From contig MHDW01000024.1 of assembly GCA_001803645.1 (NCBI GenBank), positions 1 to 8,332 on the forward strand: a stretch of 8,332 nt of DNA, given 5' to 3'. The position numbers and the translations under genes are program-made. The notes under the pieces were generated by a model. That model had not been told where the DNA came from. It did no database searches and saw nothing but the letters and a program-made list of their open reading frames with translations. Every line of letters starts with the position of its first letter. Position 1 is the stretch's first letter. This DNA is from Nitrospirae bacterium GWC2_42_7. GTDB lineage: Bacteria > Nitrospirota > Thermodesulfovibrionia > Thermodesulfovibrionales > UBA6898. Shown here one piece after another: positions 1-6,019 of the stretch.

Positions 1-275
1 TTGGCCGATTGAGCGAACTAACTTATTGATTTGCAAAAACTTTAAATTTCAAACTGCGGAAGTTGGGCTAACGTTTATTCCGGAAAGTTGCACATGCTGG
101 CGAGGGAGTTAAATTCCTCCTTACCAACAGTAGGTGCCTTTAGGCAGAAAAGGGGGTGCAGGGGGTTGTATTGGCCTTGGGAAATAAACAACCCCCTTAT
201 ATCCCCCTTTATTAAGGGGGAATCGAACCACACATAATTACCAAAAACTTTGTTGTAGTACTAAGTTATTCTTCC
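1..275. other. Gene-free left flank with repeat-like sequence
   Basis: I see no convincing reading frame, tRNA or rRNA here. The segment is downstream of the radical SAM gene, which ends at 276 on the minus strand. It holds a C/G-tract inverted repeat at 149-220, annotated separately, and a tiny inverted repeat (TGCC/GGCA) at about 136-147. Two similar words occur at 56-65 (gcggaagttg) and 80-90 (ccggaaagttg), too short to call a repeat. No terminator with a T-run is visible for the radical SAM gene. Confidence 0.5.
149..220. repeat. C/G-tract palindromic intergenic repeat
   Basis: The left arm at 149-169 has two G5 tracts followed by TTGT. It matches the reverse complement of the right arm at 188-210, which begins ACAACCCCC and ends CCCCCTTT; only the spacer between the two tracts differs. 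A second hairpin overlaps the right arm: CCCCCTT at 203-209 pairs with AAGGGGG at 214-220. Such C-tract palindromes are typical of dispersed short repeats in environmental bacteria. It lies just downstream of the radical SAM gene and could protect its mRNA 3' end or slow transcription, but it lacks the U-run of an intrinsic terminator. Assignment to a dispersed family is inferred, since only one copy lies in this window. Confidence 0.6.
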
Positions 276-1892
276 TTAGCGTCCCTTCACAAAAAACGGC
301 GCATGGTTCGAGGTAAATATCAACGGATCATTTTTTATAATAGCCGAAATTACCGGATGTTTTTTAAATTCATTTTCAAGGAACTTTCTAACATGTTTCC
401 TGTCCCATCCATGCGGATGATGAAAGTCTGTATAAAGGGAAAGGTCTCCTTCGTAAAATCCCTTTTTCTCGATACCTTCTGAGGTCTCACTGCATATCGG
501 CATATTGAATATCGCAAGGTTCAGAAAATCAATGCTCTTGTTGTGCTTCACGGTAAATTCTAATGTCTTTCGAGCTTCGTTTTCTGTTTCAACGGGCGTA
601 CCAAAGATAAGATATACATAGGTTGCGATCCCTGCTTTTTTCAAATTCTTCAGAACAACTGAAGCCTGTTTGACACTTATTCCCTTTTGAAGTGCATCGA
701 GTACGCCCTGGTCTCCTGATTCGATACCGAGCTTTAGCATTACACAGCCTGACTTTTTCAGCGCAATGCAGAAATCAGGGTCAGCCAATTGAGGGCTGAT
801 GCGCGCAAACCCATACCAGGGCACGCCTGTGTTCTCCTTGCAAAGAGTTTCGAGAACTGCAGAACTTATCGCGTTGTCGAGAAGATGGATCAGCACTGGA
901 TCGGTTTCAGCTATAAGGGCTTTTAAGTCTGAGATAACTTGATTGGCCGGAATTGGAATATAAGGATTTTTCTCAGCCTTCTCAGGGCAGAATTCGCATC
1001 TGTTCCAGTAGCATCCTGTTGATGCGCTGTACGGGAGAATAAAACCCGGTGAAAGATATTTATCAAGAGGCAGAGAAAGATAATCAGGCTGTACTGTTCT
1101 TTGCTTGGTCGTATTAATGCCGAGCAAAGACAGAAGCTGATGCTCGCCCTGCCCTGCAACGAAATTGTCTACAAGGCCGGAGAAGGGATCTTTCCATTGA
1201 GGGTTCTTTAACCATGAGGTAACAAGCCCTCCTCCCATTATCACTTTTAATGCCGGAAATTCTTTTTTTATAAAACCGGTCATCGAAAAAGAACATAAAG
1301 CCTGACTCAGATAGTTCAAAGAAATCCCTACTACAGATGGGTTCTTTTCTTTAAATAGTCCTTCAAGTCTCTGGCGAAAATACGGATAGAATGGGTTAAG
1401 CTCAGGCTTTTCAGTTGCCATTAAAAGATCTCTGCTTCTTAGCGGAGATCTTTTTTGGTCCTCGTAATTGGAAAGTCCGATCTTAATATCATGAGGAGAA
1501 TTCTTTTCAAGGACTCTGCTTATGTCTTTGACTGCTCTTTTGTAGCGGTCAATATGATGATACAAGGCAGGATCTTTCATTAAAGAGAGATTCTGCTCAA
1601 TATTCCTGAAGGCCCTCTTTGTCCAGACATCATCTGTTCTTCCAGGAGAACATTGTTTGTCACTCCGGCTTGTCCGGAGTCTTTCTTCAGAAGGATTCCC
1701 GACAAGCGGGAATGACAGATTGCTAATGGACGTATTTGTATGAGACTGCTTAAGCAGGTAAAGCAGCCCCTCCAGATTAGCGTCCAGAAGATGGTGTTCA
1801 ACACCATGTTCGGCAAGCATCCCTGACAACCTTGCGATACCCGCAGGAGGCTCACATGGCTTTGCAACAGGAGGATGAATAAGAATAATCAA
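276..1892 (-). CDS. B12-binding-domain radical SAM protein
   Basis: The 538-residue protein probably binds a [4Fe-4S] cluster, S-adenosylmethionine and possibly cobalamin; its substrate is unknown. The N-terminus (ILIHPPVAKPCEPPAGIARL, about residues 3-22) is the usual opening of a B12-binding Rossmann domain in this superfamily. The domain continues through NPSVVGISLN (about 184-193) and VIMGGGL (about 217-223). No DxHxxG cobalamin-ligand motif is visible, so cobalamin may bind base-off without a histidine ligand, or not at all. The cluster motif is C294, C299, C302 (GCYWNRCEFC), a CX4CX2C spacing rather than the common CX3CX2C. KLGIESGDQGVLDAL (about 390-404) is the conserved strand of the SAM barrel. 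Residues 59-79 are encoded by a palindromic repeat and look like an insertion. The start is TTG three bases after the ppnP stop codon in the same frame, with no clear Shine-Dalgarno. The next Met, residue 25, would remove the HPP motif, so TTG is preferred and translational coupling to ppnP is inferred. Confidence 0.88.
   Translation of the reverse strand: MIILIHPPVAKPCEPPAGIARLSGMLAEHGVEHHLLDANLEGLLYLLKQSHTNTSISNLSFPLVGNPSEERLRTSRSDKQCSPGRTDDVWTKRAFRNIEQNLSLMKDPALYHHIDRYKRAVKDISRVLEKNSPHDIKIGLSNYEDQKRSPLRSRDLLMATEKPELNPFYPYFRQRLEGLFKEKNPSVVGISLNYLSQALCSFSMTGFIKKEFPALKVIMGGGLVTSWLKNPQWKDPFSGLVDNFVAGQGEHQLLSLLGINTTKQRTVQPDYLSLPLDKYLSPGFILPYSASTGCYWNRCEFCPEKAEKNPYIPIPANQVISDLKALIAETDPVLIHLLDNAISSAVLETLCKENTGVPWYGFARISPQLADPDFCIALKKSGCVMLKLGIESGDQGVLDALQKGISVKQASVVLKNLKKAGIATYVYLIFGTPVETENEARKTLEFTVKHNKSIDFLNLAIFNMPICSETSEGIEKKGFYEGDLSLYTDFHHPHGWDRKHVRKFLENEFKKHPVISAIIKNDPLIFTSNHAPFFVKGR
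1658..1717. repeat. 60-bp palindromic repeat inside the radical SAM gene
   Basis: Two 29-bp arms (1658-1686 and 1689-1717) flank a 2-bp centre and are reverse complements at about 24 of 29 positions. Each arm contains its own small hairpin: ACTCCGG with CCGGAGT in the left arm, and ATTCCCG with CGGGAAT in the right. The ends read TGTCA...TGACA. The length is exactly 20 codons, and on the minus strand it is read in frame as residues 59-79 of the radical SAM protein. The design (TGTCATTCC-like ends, internal ACAAGC hairpins) is that of dispersed intergenic palindromes, so this is most likely a repeat that inserted without breaking the frame. Confidence 0.75.
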
Positions 1893-1895
1893 TGG

Positions 1896-2213
1896 CTAAG
1901 CTTCAAAAAATGAACAGCAATAATCCGTAAGCGTCTTGACCTTAAGCTTGAATTTTGAGTTCGCAGGCACTTCAAACGACATGCCTCCGCTGATCTTTTC
2001 CCAGTCAGTTTCTCCGGGAAGAAGCACCTCAAGTTCTCCTGAATGGATCTCCATGATCTCCTTGTCGCCGGTATTGAACTCAAATTCTCCCGGAAGCATG
2101 ACACCTAGTGTCTTTTTCGAACCATCCTGGAAAATAACTGTTCTGCTAGTAACCTTCCCGTCAAAATACACATTAGCTTTCTTTACTACTGTTACATCTC
2201 TGAACTCATCCAT
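1896..2213 (-). CDS. ppnP: Pyrimidine/purine nucleoside phosphorylase PpnP
   Basis: This is a small cupin-like enzyme of the PpnP family (formerly YaiE/DUF1255). The family cleaves a range of nucleosides with phosphate to give the free base and ribose 1-phosphate, in the cytosol, for nucleoside salvage. At 105 residues it is slightly longer than the E. coli protein (about 94). The family pattern is clear: [13 protein letters not shown] (about 14-26), [14 protein letters not shown] (33-46), EIMEIHSGE (52-60), [14 protein letters not shown] (79-92) and DYCCSF (97-102). A good Shine-Dalgarno (GAGGTG) lies 4 bases before the ATG. It follows the YeeE/YedE gene by 86 bp and ends three bases before the radical SAM start, in the same frame. 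No functional link to that neighbour is known to me. Confidence 0.92.
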   Translation of the reverse strand: MDEFRDVTVVKKANVYFDGKVTSRTVIFQDGSKKTLGVMLPGEFEFNTGDKEIMEIHSGELEVLLPGETDWEKISGGMSFEVPANSKFKLKVKTLTDYCCSFFEA

Positions 2214-2248
2214 ATATCACCTCATTATATTTAGTTAAACAGTCTTTC

Positions 2249-2278
2249 ACTTTATCAGAGAAGTACTCACAGTTTCAA
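2249..2278 (-). promoter_or_regulatory. Possible sigma-70 promoter for ppnP and radical SAM gene
   Basis: On the minus strand a TTGAAA (-35-like, 2278-2273) is followed after 18 bases by TAAAGT (-10-like, 2254-2249). It lies in the gap between the YeeE/YedE stop and the ppnP start, and would give a leader of about 30 bases. The match is only moderate. No strong terminator separates the YeeE/YedE gene from ppnP, so read-through from upstream is also possible. Confidence 0.3.
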
Positions 2279-2299
2279 ACAAGTGTTTTTTTCTGATCA

Positions 2300-3517
2300 T
2301 TAAACAAATGCCCTGGTTTTTTCATTCCATGCCATGACAAAATAATATATCAGCATTATTGATATGATCAGTATTACACTCCAGTAATAATTTATATAGT
2401 ACGGTAAAAATATCTTTTTACCCATAATTGATCGAAGAGTTTCGGAAGAGTTGAGCATTGACTGGCTTATAGAGTTGGATATGCCCAGAAACACGAGCGC
2501 TATTATCTGTTTGACGCCGCCTTCTGATGATCTCCAGCACGTACCGCTTCCGCATCCTCCGGCAAAAGGCATTCCAAAACCAAAAACAATCCCGCCTGCG
2601 AAACTCCCAAACCAGAACGTTGATGTAACATATGCTCCTTCAGGCCTGAATCCAGTGGCCTTAAGTACAGCAAAACCGCAAACACTCACAATAACAGCTA
2701 TGACCATAGCCTTTGACTGGTCAGCATTGCCTGACACAAAAGGTTCCCGGAATCCCTGCAGAAATGCAAAACGACTACGATGTACAATTATTCCAAAGGC
2801 CAGCCCTGAAATTAAAAGACCGCCAATCTGTACATAATCGGGACCATAAGCAGGATCAACTCCATATGAGTGATAAATATACGCACCTGTAAATGCACAG
2901 AGCACTGCCAATCCTCCCAGATAAGGCTGTATCTTCTTCCAGTCAAAAGAACCTTCTTTCCTCTTCTTCGGTTTTCCATCACCCCTTCTAAAGCGAAAGT
3001 GCTCCAGTTCCCAAAAAACATAACGGATCTCAAGGTTAACCCCTATAATTAAGCCGATCATCATTGCTATTCCGCTTAGTGAAAGAGCGCTGGCCGCGCT
3101 AAAGAAACCCCCTACATTGCATCCTGCTGCCATAGCCGTGCCGATACCCATCAGTATGCCGCCTATTGCTCCCCTCAGCAATTCAAAAGGAGGCGCTATT
3201 TTTATTGAAAATTCCTTTGAAAGCAGTGCTGATGCAAAAGCCCCCCACAATAATCCGAAGGTCAAAATAGAACTGCTGCTTAAAAGAGGACTGTAGTACG
3301 GATGTGAACTGTATATTCCGGAGAAATATAATATCCAGTCAACCCATTCTCTTAATCCCCCGACAACTCCCCATGGCCTTGCCCATGCAAAGGTGAGCAC
3401 ACTGGTTATTCCTATTAATAGCCCACCCACCCATGCAGGCCATCTCTTATAAAATACTCTTGTATATATATCTTTCAAAATAGTTTTAAAAACACCCATC
3501 CCATAATCATTGTTCAT
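2300..3517 (-). CDS. YeeE/YedE family sulfur-compound transporter
   Basis: This 405-residue inner-membrane protein belongs to the YeeE/YedE (PF04143) family. The characterised member TsuA imports thiosulfate through a path lined by conserved cysteines; other members accompany selenium or sulfur-relay genes. It has about nine or ten hydrophobic segments, for example around residues 29-46, 84-99, 116-131, 147-160, 201-215, 231-246, 270-287, 302-320, 337-350 and 380-395. A charged loop lies at about 172-194. The first half carries AAGCNVGGFFS (C133). The second carries HRSRFAFLQGFREPF (246-260) and AGGCGSGTCWR (C322, C327). Relatives often have a cysteine in the RSRF-x-F segment where this protein has alanine. 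The ATG at 3517 is the furthest upstream conventional start, but its GGAGA is only 1 base away, so the true start may be Met7. Substrate is inferred from the family; thiosulfate is the best guess. Confidence 0.85.
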   Translation of the reverse strand: MNNDYGMGVFKTILKDIYTRVFYKRWPAWVGGLLIGITSVLTFAWARPWGVVGGLREWVDWILYFSGIYSSHPYYSPLLSSSSILTFGLLWGAFASALLSKEFSIKIAPPFELLRGAIGGILMGIGTAMAAGCNVGGFFSAASALSLSGIAMMIGLIIGVNLEIRYVFWELEHFRFRRGDGKPKKRKEGSFDWKKIQPYLGGLAVLCAFTGAYIYHSYGVDPAYGPDYVQIGGLLISGLAFGIIVHRSRFAFLQGFREPFVSGNADQSKAMVIAVIVSVCGFAVLKATGFRPEGAYVTSTFWFGSFAGGIVFGFGMPFAGGCGSGTCWRSSEGGVKQIIALVFLGISNSISQSMLNSSETLRSIMGKKIFLPYYINYYWSVILIISIMLIYYFVMAWNEKTRAFV

Positions 3518-3562
3518 TCTCCATATATCTAAACTTACCTGGTTACATCTAAAAAATCCACT

Positions 3563-3711
3563 AACTTATCCGCAGATTTCTCAGGTGCGGACAAAATTGC
3601 TTGAATGTATACGCCACGTACATTCCAAAAAATAAAGACACGTCAACCGAAAGTTTTTAAATCTCTGTCTGCTATGGATTTCAAGGAATTTTTGGCTGTA
3701 TCTGAGAAATC
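3563..3711. repeat. Structured repeat unit, copy 1 of a tandem pair
   Basis: This is the first of two near-identical units with a period of 154 bp. GATTTCTCAG at 3575-3584 is the exact reverse complement of CTGAGAAATC at 3702-3711. The similarity extends imperfectly inward for about 35 bp on each side (through CTTGAA/TTCAAG), so the unit can fold as a long stem with a large loop. A local hairpin pairs TCCGCA (3569-3574) with TGCGGA (3586-3591), and another pairs GAATGTA with TACATTC (3603-3624). A 69-codon open frame across both copies simply repeats itself and has no start context, so I do not call a gene. It may be a mobile palindrome duplicated in place, or a non-coding RNA element. Confidence 0.8.
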
Positions 3712-3716
3712 CTCAA

Positions 3717-3865
3717 AACTTATCTGCAGATTTCTCAGGTGCAGACAAAATTGCTTGAATGTATACGCCACGAACATTCCAAAAAATAAAGACACGTCAA
3801 CCAAAAGTTTTTAAATCCCTGTCTGCTACGGATTTCAAGGAATTTTTGGCTGTATCTGAGAAATC
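3717..3865. repeat. Structured repeat unit, copy 2 of a tandem pair
   Basis: The second copy matches copy 1 with about six substitutions in 149 bp (about 96% identity) and no gap. The local hairpin is kept but with a changed pair: TCTGCA (3723-3728) with TGCAGA (3740-3745), so a C-G pair of copy 1 is T-A here. The right end runs into the perfect palindrome CTGCATGCAG (3865-3874), extending the terminal inverted repeat to GCAGATTTCTCAG / CTGAGAAATCTGC. It ends only 9 bases after the ABC-F stop codon. On the minus strand it would be the first transcribed sequence 3' of that gene and might act as an mRNA 3' structure. Confidence 0.8.
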
Positions 3866-3874
3866 TGCATGCAG

Positions 3875-5905
3875 CTAAGAACCATTTAAAGTAAGTGCTT
3901 CAAACTTCTCCTCACATTCCCTTGTTTTCATCTCAATCTCGTTGGTAAGAGCTTCGAGTTCATCAAATAGGGAGTCTATCTTTACTCTCGAATCATGAAT
4001 GGATCTCGAGTACTTCTGAATAGACTCCACAGCGCCTTTTTCTGAAGCCTTGACCAGAGCCTGCGTATCATGCTCGATCCCCTTTTCGAGACGCGATATC
4101 GTTTCTTCCACTTCTGCTAACCTTAACTGGAGCGGCGTCAGAGTTCTGGAGCGGTTGTCTATCAATTCAGCTTTAAGCCTTCTGATGTCTTTTTTATTTC
4201 TACCATTGCCTTTTTTATATCCATTCTGTTTTGCACGGGAGACACCTTCTTCCTCATCCTTCCAGCCTCCCTTGTCGAGGAAATCCTGATAAGTCCCTTC
4301 AAAGACCCTCACCCTGTCGTCATCAAAAATAATAAGTCTTGTTGCAACAGCATGCAGGATCATCTCGCTGTGTGTAACGATAACAACAGCACCTCTAAAG
4401 GCATCTATGGCCTCAAGCAATGAATCTACTGATTCCATGTCAAGATGGTTGGTAGGTTCATCCAGCAAAAGCAGGTTGGCAGGGCTAACAATAAGCTTGG
4501 CAAGCAGCACTCTGCTCTTCTCTCCCCCTGAAAGCACACTTACTTTCTTTAGTGCATTGTCGCCTGAAAACATCATGATGCCGCAGATATTGCGAGCAGC
4601 GCTTCTGCTTAGCGAAGGGAACGCGTCGAGTATCTCCTCTTCAACTGTTTTTTCAGGCATAAGTCTCTGTATGTTGGTCTGTCCGAAATAAGCAAGCTTC
4701 AAACTCGGATGATGGGTTACAGTTCCTCCTATTGGCTTGAGTTCCCCGGCAAGCAGGTTAAGAAGGGTTGTTTTGCCTTTTCCGTTCTTCCCGATAACTG
4801 CAATCCTGTCCTTTTTTCCTATTGCGAGATCTAAACCATCTATCAGAAGGGGGCTTTCAGGCTTACTAATGTGGTCATTATTAAAACCAGACACATCACC
4901 CTCCCCTTCATCCCCTCCCCTCAAGGTAGGGGAAATATTATAACCCTCTTCCATGGAGGGAGAGCCTGCCTGTCCGGTAGGCAGGGGCAGGGGTGAGGGG
5001 GCCTTACTTACAAACTCCTTAGTAAAGGAAAAAGAAAGGTCTTGGGCCTCGATAAGCAACTTACCTGTAAAAGGTGCAGAGACAAATTCGAATTCAAGGT
5101 CTTTTATGTCAGACATCTTTTCAAGTCTTCCTTTTTTCTGCAAAGCCTTTATCTTTGACTGTACAGCGCTGGCTCGTGTTGCCTGTGCCCTGAACCTGCT
5201 TATGAACTGTTCAACCTCTTTGCGCTTCTTGTCTTCATTGATCCTTGTCTTCTCGTAAATCTCTTCCTCAAGAAGTATCTGCTCATAAAGCTTATCTGTA
5301 GGCCCTGCTATCTTGCGTATCTTATTGCGGTGGATGATCATGGTATGTGTCGTCACTTTGTTCATGAACTCTCTGTCATGAGTGATCAGAATAAGCTCAC
5401 CCTTCCAGCCTCTTAAAAACCCTGTGAGCCATCGTATTGAGACAATATCAAGATAGTTTGTCGGCTCATCAAGCAAAAGCAGGTCCGGTTCAGAAACAAG
5501 GAGCTTAGCCAGATTCAGACGCACCTGATATCCTCCGGACAGGTCAACAGTGCGACGTGTAAAATCGTCCTTTGAAAACCCGAGACCCATCAGTATAGTC
5601 TCGACTTTATATGATTCATCAATGCCGTCCTCTGAGGGTTTAAGCCCGAGACAGCCTTCTTTAAGCACTGATTTTTTGCTGAATTTCAGGTGCTGGGAGA
5701 GATATCCGACCGTGTAATTGTTAGGGATGCTGATACCACCTGAATTCGGCTTTGCTTCTCCTGTTATCATTCTGAGGAGAGTTGTCTTGCCGTGTCCGTT
5801 CCTGCCGACCAGCCCGATACGTTCTCCTGAGTTGATCGTAAAGCCGACATCATCAAGTATTACCTGTGTGCTATATGCCTTGGAAAGATTGCTGATTTGT
5901 ATCAT
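3875..5905 (-). CDS. ABC-F family ATP-binding cassette protein
   Basis: This is a soluble protein with two ATP-binding cassettes and no membrane domain. ABC-F proteins bind near the ribosomal E site and act in translation, ribosome rescue or antibiotic protection. Cassette 1 has Walker A GRNGHGKT (34-41), signature LSGGYQVRL (122-130), Walker B LLLLDEPTN (142-150) and switch H176. The linker (about 205-280) is the charged P-site tRNA-interaction motif. Cassette 2 has GKNGKGKT (372-379), LSGGEKSRV (458-466), LLLLDEPTNHLD (478-489) and H512. Both catalytic glutamates are present. Residues from about 575 to 670 form a basic/acidic coiled coil, as in Uup- and YdiF-like members. The length of 676 is inflated by a low-complexity insert (304-337) encoded by a palindromic repeat. 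The ATG at 5905 starts directly with the MIQISNLSKAY strand typical of the family, though no Shine-Dalgarno is obvious. It is divergent from the DEAD-box gene. The subfamily is not certain, so no symbol is given. Confidence 0.93.
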   Translation of the reverse strand: MIQISNLSKAYSTQVILDDVGFTINSGERIGLVGRNGHGKTTLLRMITGEAKPNSGGISIPNNYTVGYLSQHLKFSKKSVLKEGCLGLKPSEDGIDESYKVETILMGLGFSKDDFTRRTVDLSGGYQVRLNLAKLLVSEPDLLLLDEPTNYLDIVSIRWLTGFLRGWKGELILITHDREFMNKVTTHTMIIHRNKIRKIAGPTDKLYEQILLEEEIYEKTRINEDKKRKEVEQFISRFRAQATRASAVQSKIKALQKKGRLEKMSDIKDLEFEFVSAPFTGKLLIEAQDLSFSFTKEFVSKAPSPLPLPTGQAGSPSMEEGYNISPTLRGGDEGEGDVSGFNNDHISKPESPLLIDGLDLAIGKKDRIAVIGKNGKGKTTLLNLLAGELKPIGGTVTHHPSLKLAYFGQTNIQRLMPEKTVEEEILDAFPSLSRSAARNICGIMMFSGDNALKKVSVLSGGEKSRVLLAKLIVSPANLLLLDEPTNHLDMESVDSLLEAIDAFRGAVVIVTHSEMILHAVATRLIIFDDDRVRVFEGTYQDFLDKGGWKDEEEGVSRAKQNGYKKGNGRNKKDIRRLKAELIDNRSRTLTPLQLRLAEVEETISRLEKGIEHDTQALVKASEKGAVESIQKYSRSIHDSRVKIDSLFDELEALTNEIEMKTRECEEKFEALTLNGS
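4896..4996. repeat. G/C-rich palindromic repeat inside the ABC-F gene
   Basis: The roughly 101-bp element has imperfect inverted ends, TCACCCTCCCCT on the left and the complement of TCACCCCTGCCCCT on the right. Inside are several hairpins: CCCCT/AGGGG (4917-4921 with 4928-4932), CCCTC/GAGGG (4944-4948 with 4956-4960) and CCTGCCT/AGGCAGG (4965-4971 with 4979-4985). On the minus strand it is read in frame as residues 304-337, rich in Pro, Gly, Ser and Glu. These residues fall before the second cassette, where ABC-F proteins normally have a short variable stretch. The strong C-on-one-strand bias is unlike the surrounding coding sequence. It is best explained as a dispersed repeat that inserted at a tolerant site. 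Confidence 0.75.
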
Positions 5906-6019
5906 CGAAATATTTTAACTGAAAGAGATCATTAAGTCATACCTTCATCATGCAGAAGTATTCAGAAATCGCAGATTTTCGTGCATTTCATACGACATAT
6001 TATGTAGAATAGGAACACA
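5906..6019. other. Divergent intergenic region, ABC-F / DEAD-box
   Basis: These 114 bases must hold the start signals for both flanking genes unless transcription enters from outside. For the helicase, TATTAT at 5998-6003 could be a -10 element, but the -35 match (about TTTTCG near 5976) is poor and the transcript would begin about 10 bases before the start codon. No convincing minus-strand promoter or Shine-Dalgarno for the ABC-F gene is visible. Confidence 0.35.

Noticed and set aside
1936..2238. A 100-codon plus-strand frame opposite ppnP
   Set aside because: It lies antisense to a clear PpnP gene and shows no family motif of its own.
3605..3814. A 69-codon plus-strand open frame across the tandem repeats
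   Set aside because: Its N- and C-terminal parts are the same peptide because the frame crosses both repeat copies; there is no ribosome binding site and the DNA is better explained as structured repeats.
3563..3865. CRISPR array
   Set aside because: Only two units of about 149 bp with almost no spacer, and the units are palindromic elements; neither the length nor the architecture fits CRISPR.
4953..5258. A 101-codon plus-strand frame opposite the ABC-F gene
   Set aside because: It is antisense to conserved ABC-F coding sequence, and its start lies within the G/C-rich repeat.
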